A stretch of DNA of 64,000 nucleotides from NCBI GenBank assembly GCA_963556255.1, contig OY744611.1, forward strand, positions 36,681,485-36,745,484, read 5' to 3'. Source of the DNA: Allolobophora icterica (taxonomy: Eukaryota > Annelida > Clitellata > Crassiclitellata > Lumbricidae). Each line of letters begins with the position of its first letter. Positions within the stretch are counted from its first letter, which is position 1. The notes under the pieces are model-generated. The model was not told the origin of the DNA, did not search any database, and saw nothing but the letters and a program-made list of their open reading frames with translations. The position numbers and the translations under genes were made by a program. Positions 21,660 to 34,095 of this stretch are shown here, in pieces.

Positions 21660-22140
21660 TTAACTAAGAAAAGTGGAATAAAAATCAACTTAGTAATGAG
21701 ACAGGAAAGGATACTATACTGAAGATAGCAATAGAATAATGACGTGCAGCTGCCAATCTTCGCCATGCAGTCAACCAGCTGGCAGCTGGTAAAACTGCAT
21801 GCCCAGAGACCACCACGAGGAGGTGTTGGCAAAGGTCTCCGTAGTCCGGTCATTTCAGCGCTCAGCAGTCGAATTTCATCCCCAGTTTGGTATTACCCAC
21901 AGAAAGTCCAATTTTAGAAATATTTTCAAATTGAGTAATTTGCTTTTTACTTGGACGGGAATACAAGACAAACATTCGCACTGATGCAAGTCAGAAATGA
22001 CAAAACTAGACATAAGAATACGTAGAAAGATCAGTAGATATCTCGGATGTGTCATACTGCACAAGTAATAGTGATTCAGAGATTGAGCGAATAAGCGAAC
22101 GAAAAAAGGATTAGGGCTTCGTGTTAGAGTAAAATAGAAT
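21660..22140. other. non-coding stretch, nothing recognised
   Basis: Unique-looking sequence between a probable hAT end and simple repeats. No frame, splice pair or repeat is supported. Confidence 0.5.
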
Positions 22141-22189
22141 GAGAGTAGGCCTAAGTGAAGAGCGGAGAGAGCGACGTTGAAAGAGTGAG

Positions 22190-22500
22190 ACGGAAAGAGA
22201 ATTGAAGATTGAGAACTACATACAGAGACTTAGTAATACAGTAAAAGGAAGAGAGAGGGACAGAGACAAAGAAAGACAGAGACATATACAGAAAGGAATG
22301 AAACGGCAGAGCAAGAAGATGCAGAGAGAGACAGAGACAGAGACAGAGACATAGATAGATAGATAGATCGATAGACTGCCAGATAGAGAGGTAGATATTT
22401 AGATGGATATACAGACAAACAGACAACAGACAGATAGATAGATATACATGCAGACAGAAAGACACATACACAATTAGATGGCAGAAAGACAGACAGGTAT
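22190..22500. repeat. (GACA/GATA)n imperfect simple repeat
   Basis: Purine-rich GAGACAGAGACA, ATAGATAGATAG and ACAGACAGAC units. The minus-strand ORFs here are artefacts. Confidence 0.8.
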
Positions 22501-22809
22501 AGAAAGATTGATAAATAGCGTGAGAATGACGAAATACGCAGTTAGGTTGAGAAAAAGTTAAATGAGCATGAGACTAGAAAGTAAAATCGTCTGAAAACGC
22601 AAGACTATGAAAGAAACAGAGAGAGCATGTGTGCATGAGAGATACGTATAAAATGAGATAGAGATTGGAAGCATATGAAGCAGAGACTGAGTCTGCTTAT
22701 TCGCTTAATAACGTTTAAGCAAAGACGACTAGGCCAGCTCAAAAATACAATGTCAAAATGGAAAGTAAAACTGCCTGAGACGCTTGCAATGACTGGACTA
22801 CCCAAATGT

Positions 22810-22855
22810 AGTTTACCCAAATGTACTTCTTGCAAGAAGTACATTTGGGTAAACT
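22810..22855. repeat. 46-bp perfect palindrome
   Basis: Two 23-bp arms meet without a spacer. The left arm starts AGTTTACCCAAATGTACT and the right arm is its exact reverse complement. The preceding CCCAAATGTA is an extra partial copy of the arm. Confidence 0.95.
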
Positions 22856-23329
22856 AAGACCTACTGAGAAAATGTGATGCATTTGGCCCATCACATTTCC
22901 CTCACAAGACATCAACGAGCAACAGTTATCACCTCGATAACATTCATTGCTTAATTGAAAACTACGAATAAAGTTTAGACTAAGTTTCATTACTTGTTAG
23001 TCAATAACTGCCTGCAACTCAATAACTGCTTGCCTGAATTCAACACCCAGCTATCTTCCACCTCCTTAATCTCCCCATTTCAATCTGAATCTAACAGATT
23101 CACTCAACAGAATCCGCAGACCTGTCACCTTGCTCTTCATATTGACACCATGCATGTGTTCCATGGAACAGGGATGGGTGCAATACTTGTCCTTCTAGAC
23201 TCGGCAGCATATTTTAATATGGCGGGTCATTCATTATCTTCCACGGAACATTTACATGGTAATAATTCGTCCAATGAATCATTGGCGCCTGCACACAATT
23301 AACGGTATTCACGAACGATCCAAAACGAA

Positions 23330-26300
23330 ACTCGGGCACAGGCAGAAAAAGAGATTGGGACACACATAGACGTGTAAAGTCAGAAATGATAACAGGAAGG
23401 CAGCAGACACAGACAATAATATGTAGTAGCAAGAGGCAGCAAGAAGACCTCACGTAAGACACAAAAAGTGACAACGTGTGAAATGCAACCACACGTAAAC
23501 GATGAAACACACAGTGTTAGAAAAAATATGCGGACAGACAAAAAGCAAGACATAGAACGGGAAGCAACAAAGAGACACTGATAGAAAGAGAGGCAGACAG
23601 GCCTATAGTCAGGCAGAGACAATGAGGGAAAGACATAGGCAGACAGATATAAAGTAATAAGAGACAGTGTAGAAAGACAGTAAGAAAGACATACGCAGAC
23701 AGACTTAAAATAAGACAGAGACAGTCAGAGAACGACACAGCCAGACAGAACAATAGTCAGAGAGAGACAGTGACAAATAGACATAGTCACACAGATATAC
23801 TTGCAGACAGAAACTATGAGAGAAAGACATAGGCACTTTAAATCTGTCTACTTCCTGCTCACTCACTGACTTTGTCCGACTTTACGACTGCCTGCCTACG
23901 CCTTTCTATCAGTGTGTCTGCTGCATACAGGTCAGTCTGCCTATGTCTTTCTCTCACTCTCTCTGCCTGATTATAGGTATTTTCTCACGGTCTCTTATCT
24001 GACTATATGTCTGTCTGCCTATGTCTTTCTCTCACTGTCTCTGTCTGACTTTATTTCTGTCTACCTATGTTTTTCTCTAACTGTCTCTGTTTGACTATAT
24101 GTCTGTCTGCCTATGTCTTTCTCTCACAGTCTCTGTCTGACCTTAGGTCTGTTCCCAGCGTATTTCTATCACTGTCTCTTGTCTGCATATATGTCTGTGT
24201 GCCTATGTCTTTCTCTCACTGTTTCTGTCTGACTACAGGTCTGTCTGCCTATTTCTTTATCTTACCTATCTCGGTCTGACTTTAGATCTGTCTGCCTCTG
24301 TCTTTCTCTCACAGTCTGTGTCTGGCTTTAAGTCTGTCTACTTATCTGTTCTCTCAATGACTCTGTCTGACTTTACGACTGTCCGCCGATGTCTTTCTCT
24401 TATCGTCCCTGGCTAGCTATAGGTCTATGTACCTATGCTTTTCTCTCACTTTCTCCGTCTGATGTTAGGACTGTCTAATGTGTTTCTCTCACAGTCTCTG
24501 TCTGACTTAGGTATGTCTGCCTTTGCCTTTCCTCACCGTCTTTGACTTTAGGTTGTGTCTGCCTTTCTCTTTCTCTCACACTCTCTGTCTGACTTTAGGT
24601 CTGTCTGCCTATGTATTTCTCTCACTGACCATGTCTGCCTATAGTTCTGTGTACCTATGTCTTTCTCTCACTGTCTCTGTGTGACTACAGTTCTGTCTGC
24701 CTATGTCTTTCTTTCACTGTCTCTGTCTCACTTTAGGTCTGTCTGCGTGTGTCTTCTCTCATTGTCTCTGTCTTCACATAGTTCTGTATGCCTATGTCTT
24801 TGTCTCACTGTCTCTTTCTGCATATAGGTCTGTCTGCCTGTGTCTTTCTCTCCCTCCATCTGTCTGCTTTAGATCTGTCTGCCTATGTCTTTCTCTCATT
24901 CTCTGTGTGTGACTATAGTTCTGTCCGGTTATACCTTTCTCTTACTGTATCTGTCTGACTTTAAGTCTGTCTGTCTATGTCTTTCTCTCACTTTCTCTGT
25001 CTCACTATAGTTCTGCCTGCCTATGTTTTCCTCTCAAACTCTTTGACTGACTGTAGGTCTGCCTGCCTATGTCTTTCTGTGACTGTCTCTGTCTGACTAT
25101 AGGTATGTCCGTCTATGTCTTATTCTCACTGTCCCTGTGTGACTATATTTTTGTCTGCCTATCTCTATTTCTCGATGTGTCTGTCTAACTATCAATCTGT
25201 ATGACTATGCCTTTCTCTCACTGTCCCTGTCTGACTGTTGTTCTGTGTGCCTACTTCTCTCTCTCACTGTCCTTGTCTCACTATAGTTCTCCCTGCCTAT
25301 GTCTTTCAATGTCTCTGTCTGACTATATCTGTCTGCCTATGTCATTTTATCACTGTCTCTGTCTGACTATACTTCTATCTGCCTGCGTCTTTCTCTCACT
25401 GTCTCTGACTTTAAGTCTGTCTGCCTATGTTTTTTCACACTGTGCCTGTCTGACTTTAGGTCGGTCTGCCTATGTCTTTCTCTCACTGTATCTGCCTGAC
25501 TATAGGCCTGTCTGTTTATGTCTTATCCTACTGTCTGTGTCTGACTTTAGGTCTGCCTGCCGATGTCTTTCTGTCACTGTCTCAGTGTCACTATAGGTCT
25601 GTCTGCCTATGTCTTTCTTTCTCTGTCTATATCTGACTTAAGGTCTGTCTGTTTATGACATTCTCTCCCTGTCTCCTTCCGACTATAGTTCTGTGTGCCT
25701 ATGTCTTTCTCTCATTGCCTCTGTTTGACTGCTGTTCCGCCGGCCAACGTCTCTCTCTCATTTTCCCTGCCTCACTATATTTCTGTCTGCCTATGTCTTT
25801 CCCTCAATGTCTCTGTCTTACTATGTCTGTCTGCCTATGTCTTTCTATCTCTGTCTCCGTCTGACTATTCTTCTGTCTGCCTATGTATTTCTCTCACTGT
25901 CTATGTCTGACTTTGTGTGTCTGGCTATGTCTTTCTTTCACTGCTTCTGTCTGACTATAGTTCTGTGTGCCTGTGTGTTTCTCTCACTGTCTCTGTCTGA
26001 CTCTAGGCCAGTCTGCCTATGACTTTCCTCTCTGCCTCTGACTGACTTTAGGTCTGTCTGCCTTTGTGTCTGTCTCACTGTCTCAGCCTGACTATAGGTC
26101 TCTCTGCCTGTGTCTTTCTTTCACTGCCTCTGTCTGACTATAGTTCTGTCTGATTATGTCTTTCTCTCACTGTCTGTGTCTGACTTCAGGTTTGTCTGCC
26201 TATGTCTTTCTCTCAGTGTTCCTGTCTTACTGTTGTGCTGTATGCCTATGTCTTTCGCTCACTGTCTGTTTCTAGCCATAGGTCTGCCTGCCTATCTCTT

Positions 26301-28510
26301 TCTTTCACTATGTCTGTCTGACTAAAGTTCTGTGTCCCTACGTCTTTCTGTTATTGTCTCTGCTGACTGTAGTTCTGTCTGGCTATGACTTCCTCTCACT
26401 GTTTCTATCTGCATATAGTTCTGTCTGCCTAATAGGCAGAGAAATACATAGCCAGACAGAAATACAGTCAGCAGAGACAATAACAGAAAGACGTAAGGAC
26501 ACAGAACTTTAGTCAGACAGACATAGTGAAAGAAAGAGATAGGCAGGCAGACCTATGGCTAGAAACAGACAGTGAGCGAAAGACATAGGCAGACAGCACA
26601 ACAGTAAGACAGGAACACTGAGAGAAAGACATAGGCAGACAAACCTGAAGTCAGACACAGACAGTGAGAGAAAGACATAATCAGACAGAACTATAGTCAG
26701 ACAGAGGCAGTGAAAGAAAGACACAGGCATAGAGACCTATAGTCAGGCTGAGACAGTGAGACAGACACAAAGGCAGACAGACCTAAAGTCAGTCAGAGGC
26801 AGAGAGGAAAGTCATAGGCAGACTGGCCTAGAGTCAGACAGAGACAGTGAGAGAAACACACAGGCACACAGAACTATAGTCAGACAGAAGCAGTGAAAGA
26901 AAGACATAGCCAGACACACAAAGTCAGACATAGACAGTGAGAGAAATACATAGGCAGACAGAAGAATAGTCAGACGGAGACAGAGATAGAAAGACATAGG
27001 CAGACAGACATAGTAAGACAGAGACATTGAGGGAAAGACATAGGCAGACAGAAATATAGTGAGACAGGGAAAATGAGAGAGAGACGTTGGCCGGCGGAAC
27101 AGCAGTCAAACAGAGGCAATGAGAGAAAGACATAGGCACACAGAACTATAGTCGGAAGGAGACAGGGAGAGAATGTAATAAACAGACAGACCTAAAGTCA
27201 GATATAGACAGAGAAAGAAAGACATAGGCAGACATACCTATAGTGACACTGAGACAGTGACATAAAGACATCGGCAGGCAGACCTAAAGTCAGACACAGA
27301 CAGTAGGATAAGACATAAACAGACAGGCCTATAGTCAGGCAGATACAGTGAGAGAAAGACATAGGCAGACCGACCTAAAGTCAGACAGGCACAGTGTGAA
27401 AAAACATAGGCAGACAGACTTAAAGTCAGAGACAGTGAGAGAAAGACGCAGGCAGATAGAAGTATAGTCAGACAGAGACAGTGATAAAATGACATAGGCA
27501 GACAGATATAGTCAGACAGAGACATTGAAAGACATAGGCAGGGAGAACTATAGTGAGACAAGGACAGTGAGAGAGAGAGAAGTAGGCACACAGAACAACA
27601 GTCAGACAGGGACAGTGAGAGAAAGGCATAGTCATACAGATTGATAGTTAGACAGACACATCGAGAAATAGAGATAGGCAGACAGAAATATAGTCACACA
27701 GGGACAGTGAGAATAAGACATAGACGGACATACCTATAGTCAGACAGAGACAGTCACAGAAAGACATAGGCAGGCAGACCTACAGTCAGTCAAAGAGTTT
27801 GAGAGGAAAACATAGGCAGGCAGAACTATAGTGAGACAGAGAAAGTGAGAGAAAGACATAGACAGACAGACTTAAAGTCAGACAGATACAGTAAGAGAAA
27901 GGTATAACCGGACAGAACTATAGTCACACACAGAGAAAGTGAGAGAAAGACATAGGCAGACTGACCTGTATGAAGCAGACACAATGATGGAAAGACGTAG
28001 GTATACGCACTCGTAAAGCCGGACAGAGTCAGTGAGCGAACAGGAAGTAGACAGATTTAAAGTCAGACAGAGACAGTGAAAAAAAGACACAGCCAGACAG
28101 AACTACAGTCAGAAAGAAACAGTGACAGAAAGACATAGTCACACATATATACTGTATTTGCAGACAGAGATAATGAAAGAAACACATAGGCAGACATAAC
28201 TATATGCAGACAGAGACAGTGAGAGGAAGACATAGCTAGACAGAACTACAGTAAGACAGGAGAAGGCACAGGCAGGCAGACCTAAAGTGAGACAGACACA
28301 GTGAGAGAAAGACATAGGCAGACAGAACTATATGTAATCAAAGACAATGATAGAAAGACATAGACAGACAGAACTATTTGCAAACAGAGACAATGAGAGA
28401 AGACATAGGCTGAGATACCTAAATTGAGACCGAGACTGTGACAGAAAGACATAAGCAGACAGGCCTACGGTCATGCAGAGACCGGTAGAGAAAGACATAG
28501 GCAGACAGAC
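23330..28510. repeat. 46-bp satellite array with internal inversion (giant foldback)
   Basis: The monomer is about 46 bp (CTGTCTGCCTATGTCTTTCT, then CTCACTGTCTCTGTCTGACT and ATAGGT). It runs in minus orientation at 23330-23835, plus at 23860-26420 and minus again at 26445-28510. The inner arms (about 24890-26385 and 26446-27940) match nearly base for base. Because 46 is not a multiple of three, the reading frame rotates each unit, which yields many 60-130-codon ORFs on both strands. None is a gene. Confidence 0.92.
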
Positions 28511-28549
28511 TGTCGAAAGTTTTCATCTCTTAGGTGTTTTTTCTATTCA

Positions 28550-28765
28550 ATTTAAGGTCACCGTTATCCTACATTTCAACTGTTGGGTCTCTCTCCTAAC
28601 AACTTAGGTCATCCTTTCCGATATTCAACTCATTGGGACTCTCTCCGGGCAACTTAGGTCATCCTTCCTACATTTCTACTCCGTGTGGTCTTTCCCGTTC
28701 AATTTATGGTCTCCTTGTCGTATTCAACTCACCTCGAACCCAGCTGGGTTTGCTCTTTTCCTTCT
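28550..28765. repeat. ~60-bp degenerate tandem repeat
   Basis: Three to four diverged copies of a unit with CAACTTAGGTCATCCTT and TATTCAACTC, between the satellite array and a LINE fragment. Confidence 0.6.
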
Positions 28766-28779
28766 AGGGTATCTCTCGT

Positions 28780-29160
28780 CAATTATTCCTTTATTCTCCA
28801 GGATCTTCCCAGTAAGCTTACCATCGTGCATTCTATTTGTCTACCACTAGGCCTAAGTCTCAGAACAATGGCACTGAGTTCCCAGGCCTTCTCGGTTGCT
28901 AATCCGAGGCTCTGGAATTTGCTGCCTTCATTGTCCACTCTGCAAGTTTTCTAATAACCTTCAGGTCTGTGACAAAATCTAAGTTTTCTCGGACTGTTTA
29001 TCCTTCGTGGTCCGTCTTCCACTCTCTATAGCATCATCGCCTCGAGTGATTCTGTTCTAACTTAGATCATTATTTTGGAATGCAGTTTTCCTCATGCGCC
29101 ACTGTCTATAAATGCCTTGCGCATAGCTAAAATGGCGCAATAGAAGTTGATAGCTTCGAT
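28780..29160 (+). mobile_element. LINE 3' fragment
   Basis: The frame at 28850-28950 encodes RTMALSSQAFSVANPRLWNL followed by LPSLS, the conserved end of CR1-type LINE proteins (AFSVAAPRLWNSLP). A GGCGCAATAGAAGTTGAT tail-like motif lies at 29130. It is heavily degraded. Confidence 0.6.
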
Positions 29161-29416
29161 TACTGATGCTCCTTAAGCAGACCTCCTCCTATCCCCTACC
29201 TATGTCAGCTCTTCCTCCCCGTAACATTTCACCATCCTTTTCGTCTTGGAAGGGCAATGGTGAAATGTTGAGTGGAGAATGTACTACCCGATCTTCAAGC
29301 CACCTTGTCCTCTTCCTCTACAGGAACAGAAAGAGGGGACTATATCTAGAAAGTCGTTATGCATATTTCCATAACAACTTTCTAGACATTCTTACGCTTT
29401 TGTTACAATAACACAG

Positions 29417-29577
29417 ATGCACAGCTGTCGCCAGGTGTCGTTCGTTGTTCCAGTCACGAGAAGCGCCATCTGTCGATTGATGTCGATTTCCCGGACGGTT
29501 CCTTGCCGCGCCCGACGACGATAGTGAAGGGAAACGTTTCAGCGATCATTCTACCGACAACAAAAAACAACAGCCAG
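29417..29577 (+). CDS. possible internal exon of an unidentified gene
   Basis: Between an ATAACACAG acceptor and a GCCAG|GTCAAC donor one frame reads LSPGVVRCSSHEKRHLSIDV, then DFPDGSLPRPTTIVKGNVSA and ILPTTKNNSQ. The composition is protein-like and differs from the surrounding repeats. No homologue is recognised and no partner exon was found on either side, so this is a candidate only. Confidence 0.2.
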
Positions 29578-30213
29578 GTCAACTGTGAGTCGAAAAGTCA
29601 CCAAGTCTGACTAGACTGGATGGAATTTAGTTCGTGTCTATTATTAAGTGAACACAGTGTGGGAATTGTAGAAAATAGACTGGGGGGGGTTGAACATTTT
29701 ATCCGTATTTTGCAAACCGAGGTCAACGAAATTTGAAGGCAGTTGATTTGCAAGTCAGACTCGAATCAAAATCAATTCCTTAGTTGAGATAATTCAATAA
29801 TGCATACGCAATACACCGTGGAAATTTCTTCTCTTTGTCAGAGACTCAGAGTCAAATGATGCTAAATGGCAGTAGCACAACTGGGGGGATTGGAGACGAC
29901 CCTTGGGGTGTGCAGTGAAGACTTAACTTGGTGGGGTTCCTAAGAAACACTGGGGGGTTGAACCCCGAGTGAACACCGTCAGTTCAACGGATTACGTACG
30001 ACTTGTCTACGATTCAATGCATCAATATTGATGAATCGCAACGATTGATACATTTTTTATGACTGCGCTATAAAAGTCATTAGAATAAACTAAATTTGGA
30101 CGTCTATAATTGGCCTACTGATCAGCGCTTTTTGAGACACCAAAAAGGCGCTATGCAATTGCTCAGATACGTTCATGATACTATTTGAATGTATTTGATG
30201 TAGCCTATCTGAG

Positions 30214-30410
30214 CATAGGCTTAATTTGTGGAGGGTACGAGGGGTACCCCTTCCCCCACTTTTTGGACTTGGGGTACCGTATCCCCCACTTTTTGAACAA
30301 TGCCAATCAATATTTTATTAATATTCCTTCCTAGAGATCGCAGTCTCCGCCTTGCTTCGTGTATGTAAGAAATTGGTACCCCCACTTTTTAGACCAAAGT
30401 TACGCCCCTG
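30214..30410. mobile_element. ~197-bp hAT-like MITE (family 2)
   Basis: This copy is inverted relative to 19910. The ends are CATAGGCTTAATTTGTGG and AAGTTACGCCCCTG, with an exact 8-bp duplication TATCTGAG. Confidence 0.88.
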
Positions 30411-30899
30411 TATCTGAGTATCGTATGGGCCTACATTCATATGCTATGAAACTTTGTGGGCCTACATTTGGTGTTTCACTTTTTGGACGCTGTCGAAATC
30501 TTCAGATTAGTTACGATTAGCTGAACTGATGTTGGGGTCCATGTCACCAACAGCATTAGATCAGGCTTAGTGTCATAAGGAGGCGTGTTACAAAACTTAC
30601 AATGTGTCTTCCGTGTCACCGCAAAATGCACCTCGAGTGAAACAATTTAAAATTAAATATGGCGCTAAATGAGTCATTGGGTCTAAGTGGACTGTCAGCT
30701 ATTTCAGGGTCTTTAGTTAATTAAACCGTTAGAACTGAATACAATTTGAATAATCGAACATTCACCTCCTCTTGCTGTCCAGGTTTTCCCATTCACCGTC
30801 CTCTCGAGTCGAAGGGAACCATCTTCCTGTTCAAGCGTCAAATAGAATGTGCAATTACAACTCAAGAAAATAAATGTAAAATAAAATGTTCACTAAAAC

Positions 30900-31290
30900 A
30901 ATAAATTATACAGTGGTGCTATAGAAATCAATGAATCTTACTAGCCAACTCAAATGCATTAAAAATAAAATAAAAATGCTTAAATCAAAAATACAAATAA
31001 ATAAATAATTTATTGTGATGCTCTACAAGTCACCGAGTCTACTACCTTACTCAAATGAAGTGTCAATAATTTACTTAAAAATTTTAATTGAAAACATAAA
31101 TTTAACATAAATAACAATATAGTGGCGCTATATTAGTCACCGAGTCTCATTAGCTTACTTAGAAAATTAAAATATTAACAGAGGAAATAAATTTAAAAAA
31201 ATTAAAATATTAAAATAAGAAATAAATTTAAAAACTTAAATTTAAAAATAAAAATAAATTATAATGTGGTGCTATAGAACTGAGTAGCTT
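30900..31290. repeat. ~110-bp tandem array built on a LINE-tail motif
   Basis: Four diverged copies starting with GTGGTGCTATAGAAATCA or GTGGCGCTATATTAGTCAC (30910, 31013, 31122, 31264), each followed by A/T-rich sequence. Confidence 0.7.
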
Positions 31291-31932
31291 GTCTTGTCTT
31301 GTCTTTAACCTTCGTCGATCCGAGGGTTGGTCGCTTCATGGACAAGCTTCCTCCATCTCCTCCTGTCTTCTATCTCCAACAACACTTGATTGAACGGCAG
31401 CTCCATCCAAGTTCTGATGTTGATGATCCATCCCAACCTCGGCCTCCCTTGTGCTCTTGCTCCTGGTACTGTACCCTGCACTATATCCTTTTCCAGGCAG
31501 TCTCCCTTCTTCCTCATCAGCTGTCCAAAGTAAGAAAGTTTCCTTCGTTTGATCGAGTTGAACAAACTTCTTTCTCTACCTGTCGTCTCCAATACCCACT
31601 CATTTGTTTTTTTTCCATCCACGGTCTTCTCTCAGAATCTGTCTTAGGCAATTCATTTCGAATGCCTCAATTCTTTCTTCGTCTCTTTTCTTGATGGTCC
31701 AGCTTTCACAACCATATGTTGCCACTAGCCAGACAAAAGGGCCTTCATGAGTCGCATCTTAGTAGCCAGTTTTGTCTGTGGCTCCTCCATATTTGCCTCA
31801 GTGCTGCCCATATATGCTCAGTCCCCTTGCCAGTTTCTCTCATATCTCTCGTGCATTCTGCATCTTCGGTTATCAGTGATCCCAGATACCGAAAAGCGTC
31901 TACCTCTTCCAGTTTAATTCCTCCAACCTCTA

Positions 31933-33229
31933 CGAGGGTTGATCAATAAGTAATGAGAAAAATATATTAGACAGCTGTTTTTTGCAGAATTTTTATTTTT
32001 ATTTACTAGCTTACTTATTTAGCAGAGTTTTTATTTTTAAATTGTCACGTGGGCCATTACTGTGGTTGCTAGGCAACTGCCGGAAGCCGTCTGCTCAGCG
32101 GCTGTTGTAAATAATGGATAAAAACGAGAAACGTGCGGTTATTAAATATTTGCATTTAAAAGGATTGACTCAAAATGAGATTGCAACGGACATGAAGAAG
32201 GTTTTAAGGGACAATGCCCCTTCACAGGCTACAGTCTATCGGTGGGTAGCTGAATTTAATCGCGGTAGGCAATCAACTGAAGACGAGCACCGTTCTGGCC
32301 GCCCTATTGAGACCTGTACCAACGAAAACGTCCAATTCGTCCAGGATCTGATACAGAAAGATCGGCGGGTTAATATTAGAAATGTAGCAGATTGTTTGAA
32401 GTTGTCGTACGGCACAACCCATCATATTATTACAGACATTTTGGGGTACAACAAGGTCTGTGCTCGATGGGTTCCACGAATGTTAACACATGAAAACAAG
32501 CAAGTCCGACTAACAACTTCTCGTGAAAATCTCGACCTTTTTAGAGAAGACCAGGCAAAGTTTCTACGCAGATATGTCACTATGGATGAGACTTGGGCTC
32601 ACCACTTTGATCCCGAGACAAAACTGCAGAGTATGGAGTGGAAGCATGTCGATTCCCCGACACCGGTCAAATTCCGCAAAATTGCATCAGCGGGTAAAGT
32701 TATGGCATCCGTATTTTGGGACAGTGAAGGTATTTTGATGATTGACTACTTGGAGCGTGGAAAGACTATCACGGGTGTCTACTATGCACAGTTAATCCGA
32801 AAACTTCGCGTGGCTATTAAGGAAAAACGTCGAGGGAAGTTGCGTCAAGGTATCGTGTTTCATCAGGACAATGCTCCAGCTCACACCTCGTCTGTTGCAA
32901 TGACTGCAATTCGCGAGTGCGGCTTCGAACTGCTACAACACCCACCCTATTCTCCAGACCTGGCACCGTCTGACTTCCATCTCTTTCGTTATCTGAAAGA
33001 TTCGCTTCGCGGACAGAAATTTGACACTGATGAAAGTGTTATCCATGCCATAAATGACTGGTTTCAGGAGCTGGATAAAACTTTCTTCCTGGAGGGTGTA
33101 AAAGCACTTGAACATCGCTGGGAAAAATGTGTTGAACTTCAGGGAGATTATGTTGAAAAACTATAAAACAATTTTGGTCCAGATTTGCTGTCTAATATAT
33201 TTTTCTCATTACTTATTGATCAACCCTCG
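31933..33229 (+). mobile_element. complete mariner transposon
   Basis: This is a 1297-bp element with TA target duplications on both sides. Terminal inverted repeats of 43 bp (31933-31975 and 33187-33229, starting CGAGGGTTGATCAATAAG) are perfect as read. It carries one intact transposase ORF. Perfect TIRs plus an intact gene suggest recent arrival and possible activity. It sits inside a decayed minus-strand LINE, which continues on both sides. Confidence 0.95.
32114..33166 (+). CDS. mariner transposase (intact)
   Basis: This 350-residue protein is the usual mariner length (345-350). It excises and reinserts the element at TA sites. The N-terminal half has two helix-turn-helix regions (about 15-45 and 70-110) for TIR binding, then a WVPRMLT motif (the family consensus is WVPHxL) at about 119-125. 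The DDD catalytic triad is complete: D158 in VTMDETW, D252 in VFHQDNAPAH and D287 in YSPDLAPSDFHLF, with exactly 34 residues between the second and third Asp (D,D34D). No stop or frameshift is seen. The start Met lies 138 nt inside the left TIR, which is typical. Confidence 0.95.
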   Translation: MDKNEKRAVIKYLHLKGLTQNEIATDMKKVLRDNAPSQATVYRWVAEFNRGRQSTEDEHRSGRPIETCTNENVQFVQDLIQKDRRVNIRNVADCLKLSYGTTHHIITDILGYNKVCARWVPRMLTHENKQVRLTTSRENLDLFREDQAKFLRRYVTMDETWAHHFDPETKLQSMEWKHVDSPTPVKFRKIASAGKVMASVFWDSEGILMIDYLERGKTITGVYYAQLIRKLRVAIKEKRRGKLRQGIVFHQDNAPAHTSSVAMTAIRECGFELLQHPPYSPDLAPSDFHLFRYLKDSLRGQKFDTDESVIHAINDWFQELDKTFFLEGVKALEHRWEKCVELQGDYVEKL

Positions 33230-33949
33230 TATGTTGCATGTTCTGCTTTTGGTTTTCTCCATATTTATCAGTAATCTCCTTCTCTCCCCCCACCTGCTCT
33301 AAGCGAGTGACTAACTCCTGCAGTTTCCAGTTCTGATTCCGCCAGGAGTACAATATCGTCAGTATAGGCCTATCTCAGATTTGTAATTTTTCTACCACCT
33401 ATCTGCACCCCTCCCTCCCATCCATCCAGCACCTCCCTCATGACCACCTCCGCCATAATGTTAAAAAGATGGGGTGAAATTACACATCACTGTATGACCC
33501 CTCTCCTGACACGAAACCCTCTCGATAGTGTTCCCGTACAATTTGTTCAGCAAGTTAATAACAATGTGCCGGATAGCCCATCTCCGCCATTACCAGCCAA
33601 AGCTGTTCATGTGACATACAATCGAAAGCTTATGTAGCTTACAGATCGCTAACTCGATCTTTAAGCTGCAATTTCGATAAAATATTCTATGTTTTTGTAA
33701 TTATTTTGGTTGACCTCATACCCTTCGACGAAAATTCGATGGAAGCAGCAGTTTGCAGAGCAGAAATCAGAAGAATTTCGATGAAGAACGACACATTCTC
33801 AAAAACTTCGAACGCGTGTATCGCCTTCGAGATCTGATCGGTCAATGACGAATCCAATGCGTTGCGACAATACGATGACGCAATCATTGCGTCATTTTGG
33901 CCTTTGGCAAAGTTCCAACGTTTGTCATTTATGAGGCTGCAAGCTAAAT

Positions 33950-34095
<146 letters not shown>

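Larger units (their letters stand above)
31300..33640 (-). mobile_element. decayed LINE, 3' part, interrupted by mariner
   Basis: On the minus strand, 33232-33640 encodes RT palm fragments: PHLFNIMAEVVMREVLDGWE in broken frames, then YTDDIVLLAESE, where family members have YADD. After the mariner insertion, 31300-31930 continues with the C-terminal region (KLSYFGQLMRKKGD, GRPRLGWIINIRTWMELPF, DRRRWRKLVHEATNPRI), typical of an animal endonuclease-reverse transcriptase LINE. It is 5' truncated and carries frameshifts and stops, so it is inactive. Confidence 0.8.

Noticed and set aside
23330..28510. Many similar 60-130-codon ORFs suggesting a tandem gene family of hydrophobic Cys-rich peptides
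   Set aside because: They follow the 46-bp DNA unit with rotating frame, occur in both orientations and lack start, splice or promoter context.
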